From contig JALSHL010000266.1 of NCBI GenBank assembly GCA_026982255.1, positions 1 through 10,787 on the forward strand: DNA of 10,787 nt, read 5' to 3'. The notes under the pieces were generated by a model, which saw only the letters and a program-made list of their open reading frames with translations, ran no database searches and was not told the origin of the DNA. Source of the DNA: Paracoccaceae bacterium (GTDB lineage: Bacteria; Pseudomonadota; Alphaproteobacteria; Rhodobacterales; Rhodobacteraceae). Numbering within the stretch: the stretch's first letter is position 1; every line of letters starts with the position of its first letter. Made by a program: the position numbers and the translations under genes. Shown here one piece after another: positions 1-5,493 of this stretch.

Positions 1-1
1 A

Positions 2-511
2 ATTTCCATCCGGCTGCTGGTTCTGGCGCTGCAACTGGCGGGCTCGATTGCGGCGCAAAGCACCTCGGTCACGCAGATTGCGGGCGCCGGTGTGACGCCG
101 GACCCGATGCCGGCGGTTGGCAATCTGCTGGTGATGACCGGGCTGGCGCTGGTGCTGGCGACGGGACTGCACGTCAAGGCGGCGCTGGCGATGATCGAAT
201 CCTATCGCATTGTGCCGGCGGGATTGTTGCCAGCGGGCAGCGATGTGGCGGAATGGGGTGTGGCGCGGGTTTCCTCGGCTTTTGCGCTGGCGTTTACGCT
301 CTCGGGGCCGTTTCTGGTGGCGTCTTTTGCCTATAACCTCGGGCTGGGGGCGATCAACCGGGCGATGCCGACGCTGCTGGTGGCCTTTGTCGGTGCGCCG
401 TTGATCACCGGCGTTGCCATCCTGTTGCTGGCGCTCGGCGCGCCGGTGATGCTGCTGGTCTGGAACGGGCAGATGGATGCGGTGCTGGGCAATCCGCTGG
501 GGCTGCCCTGA
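2..511 (+). CDS. fliR: Flagellar biosynthesis protein FliR, C-terminal part (5' end outside window)
   Basis: FliR is an inner-membrane subunit of the flagellar type III export gate, working with FliP, FliQ, FlhA and FlhB. The frame is open from base 2 and gives 169 visible residues. The family is usually about 250-260 residues, so roughly the first 90 are missing. What remains is very hydrophobic, with several membrane segments, a family-like stretch around LALQLAGSIAAQ near the left edge, and a terminal hydrophobic block with LVAFVGAPLITG. Its TGA stop shares one base with the ATG of flhB (TGATG), so the two are translationally coupled in one operon. The identification rests on this residual sequence plus the adjacent, unmistakable FlhB. 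No damage is visible apart from the window cut. Confidence 0.9.
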   Translation: MSIRLLVLALQLAGSIAAQSTSVTQIAGAGVTPDPMPAVGNLLVMTGLALVLATGLHVKAALAMIESYRIVPAGLLPAGSDVAEWGVARVSSAFALAFTLSGPFLVASFAYNLGLGAINRAMPTLLVAFVGAPLITGVAILLLALGAPVMLLVWNGQMDAVLGNPLGLP

Positions 512-1605
512 TGGCGCAGGGAGGCGAGGACAGCGGCGAGAAATCACATGAGGCAACGCCGCAGAAGCTGGAGAAAGCGCGGAAAAAGGGCGACATACCC
601 AAGTCGATGGACCTGTCGGCGGCGGGGTCCTATCTGGGATTGCTGGTGGCGTTTCTGGCATTCGGGGCGATGGCCGCGCCGCAGTTTGCAGCCGGATTGC
701 AGGTATTTCTGGCGGCGCCGGACCGGTTGACGGGGGCGATCCTCGGGTCGGGCGGATTGAGCGTGTCGGCGGGCATTATCCTGCGGGCACTGGCGCCGGT
801 TGCGGCGGTGTTTATCGTGCCGGTGGTGTTTGCGCTTCTGGCGATCCTCGGGCAACGCGGGTTTGTGTTCGCGCCGGACAAGCTCAAACCGAAGCTGAAC
901 AAGATATCGCCGATTTCCGGTGTGAAGAACAAATTCGGGCTGTCGGGGCTGGTGGAGTTCGCCAAGACCTTCGTCAAGATGTCGGTGGTGACGCTGATTG
1001 TCGGGTTTTACCTGAAGGGGATCGCCGGTGAAATGATCGGGCTGTCGCGTGCCGGTCCGGGCGTGCTGGTCATGGTGATCTTCCGGGTGCTGGTCGATCT
1101 GCTGGCCCTGATCACGGTATTCGCGATTCTGGTCGGGGTGGTGGATATGATCTGGCAGCGGTTCAACCATGCGCGCAAGCAGCGGATGTCATTGCAGGAG
1201 ATGAAGGACGAAAACAAGGAGGCCGAGGGCGATCCGCACACCAAGTCGCAGCGCCGGCAGAAGGGGCGCGATATTGCCACCAACCGGATGTTGCTGGATG
1301 TGCCGAAAGCCGATGTGGTGGTGGTCAACCCGACCCATTATGCGGTGGCGCTGAAGTGGAGCCGCAAGAAAGGGTCGGCGCCGGAATGTGTGGCCAAGGG
1401 CGAGGACGAGGTGGCGGCGCGTATTCGCGAGATGGCCAGTGCGGCGGGTGTGCCGATCCACAGCGATCCGCCAACGGCGCGGGCGATTTACAGCACGGTC
1501 GAGGTGGGGCAGGAGATTTCACCGGAACACTACAAGGCGATTGCGGCGGCGCTGCGGTTTGCCGAGATCATGCGGCGCAAGGCGCGGGAGCGGGGTGGGG
1601 TTTGA
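511..1605 (+). CDS. flhB: Flagellar type III export switch protein FlhB
   Basis: FlhB switches flagellar export from rod/hook to filament substrates by autocleavage of its cytoplasmic domain. The protein has 364 residues, typical for the family. The N-terminal cytoplasmic tail carries the family motif (EATPQKLEKARKKGDIPKS, about residues 14-32). Four membrane segments lie near 36-56, 88-114, 153-170 and 184-213. The cytoplasmic domain follows, with the autocleavage motif NPTH at 273-276, cut between N273 and P274. It ends in a family-like stretch with TVEVGQEISPEHYKAI. The start is the ATG that overlaps the fliR stop. The downstream small flagellar-type ORF overlaps its stop codon. All key residues are present, so it should be functional. 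Confidence 0.98.
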   Translation: MAQGGEDSGEKSHEATPQKLEKARKKGDIPKSMDLSAAGSYLGLLVAFLAFGAMAAPQFAAGLQVFLAAPDRLTGAILGSGGLSVSAGIILRALAPVAAVFIVPVVFALLAILGQRGFVFAPDKLKPKLNKISPISGVKNKFGLSGLVEFAKTFVKMSVVTLIVGFYLKGIAGEMIGLSRAGPGVLVMVIFRVLVDLLALITVFAILVGVVDMIWQRFNHARKQRMSLQEMKDENKEAEGDPHTKSQRRQKGRDIATNRMLLDVPKADVVVVNPTHYAVALKWSRKKGSAPECVAKGEDEVAARIREMASAAGVPIHSDPPTARAIYSTVEVGQEISPEHYKAIAAALRFAEIMRRKARERGGV

Positions 1606-1976
1606 CGCCGGAGGATCTGGAAAAACTGCTGGTGCTGGCAGAACAGACCAAGGCGCGGGATCTGGCGGCCTATGCGCAACAGGTGCAGCAAAAACAGGCG
1701 CTGGAACAGGCGCGTGCGGAACTGGACGCGCGGCGGCAGGGCGGCGCGGATTTTGTGGCGCTGGCGCGCTGGCAAAACTGGGTTTCGCGGGAACAGGCGC
1801 GGTTGGCGGCGGCGATACGGGAAATCGGAGAGGCCATGGGTGAAAGCCGAGCGCGGGCGGTCAGGGCAAGCGCGCGGGTTCAGGCGCTGGAGATGTTACT
1901 GGAGCGGGCGCGGTTGGCGGCGCTCCGGCAGAGCAGGCGGCGCGCCGAGCAGAACGGGGTTCCGCCCGACGCGTGA
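1602..1976 (+). CDS. Small coiled-coil protein at end of flagellar operon, possibly FliJ-like
   Basis: I do not recognise a named family. The frame continues upstream inside flhB, but the plausible start is the TTG at 1602, overlapping the flhB stop (TTGA) with a GGAG-like site about 11 bases upstream. This gives 124 residues beginning MTPEDLEKLLVLAEQ. The sequence is rich in Ala, Arg, Glu and Gln, with no membrane segment or signal peptide, and looks almost wholly alpha-helical with heptad-like spacing. It has one more hydrophobic patch (DFVALARWQNW, about residues 50-60) and a basic C-terminus. Small, basic coiled-coil proteins of this kind include FliJ, the export chaperone-like stalk of the flagellar ATPase, which is about 140-150 residues. 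Position directly after flhB supports a flagellar role. FliJ identity is inference; it could be a lineage-specific export accessory protein. It ends 3 bases before the convergent dsbA-family gene. Confidence 0.72.
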   Translation: MTPEDLEKLLVLAEQTKARDLAAYAQQVQQKQALEQARAELDARRQGGADFVALARWQNWVSREQARLAAAIREIGEAMGESRARAVRASARVQALEMLLERARLAALRQSRRRAEQNGVPPDA

Positions 1977-1979
1977 GGT

Positions 1980-2612
1980 TTATTCGGCGAGGAGCGCGTC
2001 GAATTTGGCGACGAAGCCTTCGTAGGCCTGGTTGGGGAAAACCTCGCCGTTGATGACGAAGGTCGGGGTGGCGTTGATGCCGTCGGCCTCGGCGTTGGCG
2101 GTCGATTCATCGACCAGCGCATTAGCCATTTCGGCATCCTGGATGCAGACTTCCATATCGGCATCCTCAAGTCCGGCAACACGACCGATGGCAAACAGGT
2201 TGTTGACGATATCGAGCGCGGTTTCGCCCTGCGTCCACTCCGCCTGTTTATCGAAGATCATCTTGCCGATGCCGAAATAGCGCATCTGTCCGCCGCAGCG
2301 GGCGATCATGTCGGCCCAGAGGCCGAGGCGGTCGAAATAGATCGGACGGTAGACCAGTTTCACCTTGCCGGTGTCGATGTAGTTTTTCTGGATCAGTGGC
2401 AGGACTTCCTGATGGAAGCGTTTGCAGTGCGGGCAGGTGAAAGAGGAATATTCATACATGGTGATCGGCGCATCGGGATCGCCGAGCGTCATGACCTCGA
2501 CCACCGGTCCTTCGGTGGCGTCCTGCGCGAAGGCCGGCAAGGCGGTGGTGGCCGCACTGGCGGACATCAGGGCAAGAGCTGCGCGGCGGGTCAGATTGGG
2601 GTCTCTGGTCAT
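1980..2612 (-). CDS. DsbA-family periplasmic thiol:disulfide oxidoreductase
   Basis: The predicted protein has 210 residues. It starts with a signal peptide ending near ALPAFA (about residue 29) that contains a twin arginine (LTRRAALAL, R9-R10), so export by Sec or possibly Tat. The mature part has a thioredoxin fold with the redox site CPHC (C60, C63, in SSFTCPHCKRFH) and the cis-proline loop TPTFVING (P183). Two further cysteines (C106, C156) may form a second, structural disulfide. This matches the Thioredoxin_4/DsbA-like group that is widespread in alphaproteobacteria; it would oxidise or shuffle disulfides in secreted proteins. The ATG overlaps the dciA stop (ATGA), with an AAGGA ribosome site 6 bases upstream inside dciA, so translation is coupled. 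Oxidase versus isomerase/reductase role cannot be decided from sequence; CPHC is the DsbA oxidase dipeptide. It converges on the flagellar operon with only 3 bases between stops. Confidence 0.93.
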   Translation of the reverse strand: MTRDPNLTRRAALALMSASAATTALPAFAQDATEGPVVEVMTLGDPDAPITMYEYSSFTCPHCKRFHQEVLPLIQKNYIDTGKVKLVYRPIYFDRLGLWADMIARCGGQMRYFGIGKMIFDKQAEWTQGETALDIVNNLFAIGRVAGLEDADMEVCIQDAEMANALVDESTANAEADGINATPTFVINGEVFPNQAYEGFVAKFDALLAE

Positions 2613-3175
2613 CGAAGTTCCTTTTTTTCTGCGTTTGACTTGTTAGCAACTATGTTCTTTCCGAGCAATTCCAATGCAGCACGGAAACTTTCGTCACCGA
2701 TTTCACTGACAGTTGCGCGGATTTCGGCCAGTTTTTCTGCCGGAACGGGTGCTCGGGCAGGTTTTTCGTGGACAAAAGCTGCCGGTTCCTCGGCAAAGCC
2801 GTGGCCGGCTGTTTGGGTGATACGGATGCGGGAAATGGCAGAGTAGCCGTAAACCGTGTTAATCTTTTCTTTCAGATTCGGCAGCATCATCTGGAGTTCC
2901 GGCGCATGGGCGCCGTCGGTCAACACGGTAAGCGTGGCACCGAACCCGTCGCGGGCATGGGCGATCTTGACCGGTTGCGCGATGTTGGCGAGCGCGGGGC
3001 CGACGATGTCTTTCCAGTGGGTGAGCAAGCGTGTTTCGGCAAAGCCGCGTTTCTCGGTCGCGCCGCGGATACGTCTGGCCAGCAGGCCGCCGGTCTGCAC
3101 AAATCCGCGCGCCCGCCGTTTTGTGACGGCGGAGGGCTTGCGTTTTGCGGATTTGGCGTCAGATTTGCGGGTCAT
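2609..3175 (-). CDS. dciA: DciA family protein (DUF721), putative replicative helicase loader/operator
   Basis: The gene encodes 188 residues. A basic N-terminal tail (about 1-25, many Lys/Arg) leads into a DUF721 domain at about 30-125, with the conserved tryptophan and glycine in HWKDIVGPALANIAQP (W54, G59). A strand-rich section (ATLTVLTDGAHAPELQMM) and NTVYGYSAISRIRI complete the domain. The C-terminal third is Ala/Glu rich and probably partly disordered. In the DciA family the domain interacts with the DnaB helicase and substitutes for DnaC in most bacteria; this role is inferred from family. The chosen ATG at 3175 begins where homologous-looking sequence starts. The reading frame stays open far upstream, but only as antisense of mutY. 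A sigma70-like promoter lies just upstream. The gene is divergent from mutY and overlaps the dsbA-family gene by 4 bases. Confidence 0.88.
   Translation of the reverse strand: MTRKSDAKSAKRKPSAVTKRRARGFVQTGGLLARRIRGATEKRGFAETRLLTHWKDIVGPALANIAQPVKIAHARDGFGATLTVLTDGAHAPELQMMLPNLKEKINTVYGYSAISRIRITQTAGHGFAEEPAAFVHEKPARAPVPAEKLAEIRATVSEIGDESFRAALELLGKNIVANKSNAEKKELR
2618..2627 (-). promoter_or_regulatory. AAGGA ribosome site of the dsbA-family gene, inside an A-AAA-AAG slippery heptamer
   Basis: Near the end of dciA the minus strand reads GAA-AAA-AAG-GAA in the dciA frame. AAGGA lies 6 bases before the ATG of the dsbA-family gene and is a good ribosome binding site. The same bases include the heptamer A-AAA-AAG in the correct phase for a -1 ribosomal frameshift (2627 down to 2621), 9 bases ahead of the dciA stop codon. 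A -1 shift would lead directly into the dsbA reading frame. The ribosome-site role is the simpler explanation; frameshifting is untested. Confidence 0.55.
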
Positions 3176-3200
3176 GGGACTTTCGGTTTTCAGTTGGGCA

Positions 3201-3206
3201 TACAAT
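3201..3206 (+). promoter_or_regulatory. Possible -10 element for mutY
   Basis: TACAAT at 3201-3206 matches a sigma70 -10 box at five of six positions and lies about 50 bases before the mutY start. No clear -35 element is seen at the right distance. It overlaps the opposite-strand -10 element proposed for dciA, so the two promoters may compete. Confidence 0.3.
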
Positions 3207-3230
3207 AGCCTGTTACGCGCGCGCGGCCAA
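3202..3230 (-). promoter_or_regulatory. Putative sigma70-type promoter of dciA-dsbA
   Basis: On the minus strand a -35-like TTGGCC (3230-3225) and a -10-like TATTGT (3207-3202) are separated by 17 bases. Transcription would begin near 3195, about 20 bases before the dciA ATG. The spacer is an alternating CG tract (3216-3224). Evidence is motif similarity and position only. Confidence 0.5.
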
Positions 3231-3256
3231 CTTTTATTGGCGGGCGGAGCGTGAGT

Positions 3257-4282
3257 ATGCCGCAGCCGGCCCCCGATTCCGCCGATATTCTGCGTTGGTA
3301 TGACCGGAATGCGCGGGTAATGCCGTGGCGCGTGCCGCCGGATGCGAGCCGGGCGGGCCAGCGCCCCGACCCCTATCATATATGGCTGTCCGAGGTGATG
3401 TTGCAGCAAACCACCGTGGCGGCGGTGGGGCGGTATTTCACCGCGTTTATCGCCCGCTGGCCGGATGTGCATGCGCTGGCGGCGGCGGCTGACGCCGATG
3501 TGATGGCGGAATGGGCGGGGCTGGGATATTACGCGCGGGCGCGCAACCTGCTGAAATGCGCGCGGGTGGTTGCGGGCGATCTCGGCGGGGTATTTCCGGA
3601 TACGGTGGAGGGGTTGCTGCAACTGCCCGGTATCGGTCCGTATACAGCCGGCGCGATTGCAGCGATTGCCTTTGATCGCAAGGCGGTGGTGGTGGATGCG
3701 AATGTCGAGCGGGTGATGGCGCGGCTCTATGCGGTCGCGGAGCCCTTGCCGGATTGCAAGGCGGAGCTGCGGCGGCTGGCCGGGGGGCTGACGCCGGATA
3801 GCCGTTGTGGCGATTATGCGCAGGCGGTGATGGATCTGGGCGCGACGCTGTGCGGGCAGGTGCCGGAATGCGGGGCCTGCCCGTGGCGTGCGTCCTGCCG
3901 GGCGCGGGCGCTGGGCATTGCGGCGGAACTGCCGCGGCGGCGGGCAAAGCCGCCGAAACCGGTGCGCAGGGGAGTGGTCTATCTGGCGCGGAGGCCCGAC
4001 GGGGCGGTGCTGGTCGAGACGCGGCCGGACAAGGGGTTGCTGGGCGGGATGCTCGGCTTTCCCGGTTCGGACTGGGTGGAGGGGGAGCCTGTGGCCCGTC
4101 CGCCGGTCGGGGCCGACTGGCGGGAATTGCCGGAAGAGGTGCGGCACACGTTTACCCATTTCCATTTGCGCCTGAAGGTGCGGGTGGCCGAGGTGGAGGG
4201 AAGCACAGGGCGGTTCGAACGGATTGAGCCGGATGCCTTGCCAACGGTCATGCGCAAGGTCTATGCGCTGGCGGGGGGCTGA
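3257..4282 (+). CDS. mutY: A/G-specific adenine DNA glycosylase MutY
   Basis: MutY removes adenine mispaired with 8-oxoguanine, limiting oxidative G:C to T:A mutations. The 341-residue protein has the N-terminal catalytic HhH-GPD domain with WLSEVMLQQT (Glu46, the catalytic acid equivalent of E. coli Glu37), GLGYYARARNL (about 88-98), the helix-hairpin-helix LPGIGPYTAGA (123-133) and catalytic Asp147 in VVDANVERV. A four-cysteine iron-sulfur loop follows (C199, C205, C208, C214). The C-terminal NUDIX-like 8-oxoG recognition domain (about 237-341) includes HTFTHFHLRL. The ATG at 3257 is preferred over the GTG at 3251 because the CGGAG ribosome site (3245-3249) sits 7 bases before the ATG but only 1 base before the GTG. 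The first cysteine spacing is C-X5-C where C-X6-C is usual. It is divergent from dciA and followed by alkB after a 41-base gap. Confidence 0.97.
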   Translation: MPQPAPDSADILRWYDRNARVMPWRVPPDASRAGQRPDPYHIWLSEVMLQQTTVAAVGRYFTAFIARWPDVHALAAAADADVMAEWAGLGYYARARNLLKCARVVAGDLGGVFPDTVEGLLQLPGIGPYTAGAIAAIAFDRKAVVVDANVERVMARLYAVAEPLPDCKAELRRLAGGLTPDSRCGDYAQAVMDLGATLCGQVPECGACPWRASCRARALGIAAELPRRRAKPPKPVRRGVVYLARRPDGAVLVETRPDKGLLGGMLGFPGSDWVEGEPVARPPVGADWRELPEEVRHTFTHFHLRLKVRVAEVEGSTGRFERIEPDALPTVMRKVYALAGG

Positions 4283-4286
4283 AGTA

Positions 4287-4307
4287 TGCTGCGGGCGAGT
4301 CGCAGCA
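4287..4307 (+). repeat. Inverted repeat (7-bp stem, 7-nt loop) between mutY and alkB
   Basis: TGCTGCG (4287-4293) and CGCAGCA (4301-4307) are perfect inverted repeats around a 7-base loop. They fill most of the mutY-alkB gap and end just before the AGGAG ribosome site of alkB (4311-4315). No U-tract follows, so it is not a standard intrinsic terminator. It could be an RNA hairpin that affects alkB translation or an operator, or it could be chance. Confidence 0.4.
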
Positions 4308-4323
4308 GTCAGGAGTGGTCCGG

Positions 4324-5493
4324 ATGATCGAGGAAAACAGGCAACCCCCGGGTGTCGCGCCCTTTGCCGTGTCGCTGGTGCTGGCGGTGCTGGTGGTCGT
4401 GGCGGCGATGCTCGGCGGCTGGTGGATTGCGCTGGTGCCGTTCTACGGCATGGTGGCCAGTTCGTTGCTGGATCGCCTGTTGGGGAACAACAACAGCAAT
4501 CCCGATCCGGAGACCGGCGAGGCCGCATTGCGCGGACACCGGTTGTTAACCATGATCTGGCTGCCGCTACAGGTGTTTTTCGTCTATTTCGCGATTGTTG
4601 CCGCCACCCGGTTCGGGCATCTTTCGGGTGTTGAGGCGGTGTTCCTGATGATCGCGGTCGGCATTGCCACCGGCGAGGTCGGAATCGTGTATGCGCACGA
4701 GCTGATCCACCAGAAGGACCGGCGGGAACGGGCGCTGGGCGATGCCTTGCTGGCGATGGTGCTGTTCGGGCATTTCCGCACCAAGCATATCCTGATCCAC
4801 CACCGCTATGTCGGGACGCCGGCCGATCCGGTGACGGCACGGTATAACGAGGGGTTTTATGCCTATTTCCCGCGGGTTCTGTATCAGGGGGCGGTTGCCG
4901 CGTGGCGGCTGGAGGCGGCGCGGCTGCGGCAAAAGGGATTGCCGGAGTTCGACCGTTCCAACCCGTTCTGGCGGTATGGATCCTGGTCGGCGGGTTTCCT
5001 GCTGCTGGCCTTGCTGGCGGGCGGCTGGGCCGGTGTCGGGCTGTTCCTGATACAGGCGTTTATTGCGGTGCTGTTTCTGGAACTGACGAATTATGTCGAG
5101 CATTACGGGCTGGTGCGCAAACATCTGGGCGGCGGGAAATACGAGCCGGTGCGTCCGCACCATTCGTGGAATTCGCCCCGCCGGTTTACCAATTATCTGC
5201 TGATCAACCTGCAGCGCCATTCGGACCATCACTACAAGCCGGACCGGCGTTTTCCGGTGCTGCAGACCTATGATGAGTCCGAGGCGCCGCAGATTCCCTA
5301 TGGCTATCCGTTTCTGGCCGCGATCGCGCTGGTGCCGCCGGTATGGTTCCGGCTGATGAACCCGCGCGTGCGCAAATGGCGGGCGATGTATTATCCGGAA
5401 ATCACCGACTGGAGCGCCTACAAGACTGCCAGCAATCCGCTGCCGCTGTCGGCCTCAGCTTTCGCGAAAGGCGCGGGTGAAATAGTCGGTTAG
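4324..5493 (+). CDS. alkB: AlkB-type membrane di-iron monooxygenase (alkane 1-monooxygenase family)
   Basis: AlkB enzymes hydroxylate the terminal carbon of alkanes at a membrane di-iron site, taking electrons from rubredoxin. The 389-residue protein has several membrane segments (about 13-50, 76-120, 222-256, 329-343) and the histidine boxes: HELIHQK (H125, H129), a second box H155-x3-H159-H160 (KHILIHHRYVGTP), NYVEHYGL (H260), PHHSWNS (H279-H280) and LQRHSDHHYKP (H299, H302, H303). The ATG at 4324 is chosen because AGGAG at 4311-4315 lies 8 bases upstream; a GTG at 4315 overlaps that site and would add 3 residues. No rubredoxin, rubredoxin reductase or alkane regulator is nearby. The second histidine box differs from the classical EHxxGHH, so the substrate range is uncertain; family membership is secure. 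Its last 39 bases overlap the convergent adaptor gene. Confidence 0.92.
   Translation: MIEENRQPPGVAPFAVSLVLAVLVVVAAMLGGWWIALVPFYGMVASSLLDRLLGNNNSNPDPETGEAALRGHRLLTMIWLPLQVFFVYFAIVAATRFGHLSGVEAVFLMIAVGIATGEVGIVYAHELIHQKDRRERALGDALLAMVLFGHFRTKHILIHHRYVGTPADPVTARYNEGFYAYFPRVLYQGAVAAWRLEAARLRQKGLPEFDRSNPFWRYGSWSAGFLLLALLAGGWAGVGLFLIQAFIAVLFLELTNYVEHYGLVRKHLGGGKYEPVRPHHSWNSPRRFTNYLLINLQRHSDHHYKPDRRFPVLQTYDESEAPQIPYGYPFLAAIALVPPVWFRLMNPRVRKWRAMYYPEITDWSAYKTASNPLPLSASAFAKGAGEIVG

Noticed and set aside
544..1170. 208-codon minus-strand ORF inside flhB
   Set aside because: Rich in His, Arg and Gln without any recognisable motif, and fully covered by the secure flhB frame.
1356..1601. N-terminal extension of the small flagellar coiled-coil ORF into flhB
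   Set aside because: This part is Gly-rich shadow sequence inside the flhB cleavage domain; helical coding character begins only at the TTG at 1602.
2609..4840. A 743-codon open frame on the minus strand
   Set aside because: Only its last 188 codons (2609-3175) form the dciA gene. The rest is antisense to mutY and alkB, Pro/Arg/His rich and low in complexity, as expected from GC-rich codon shadows.
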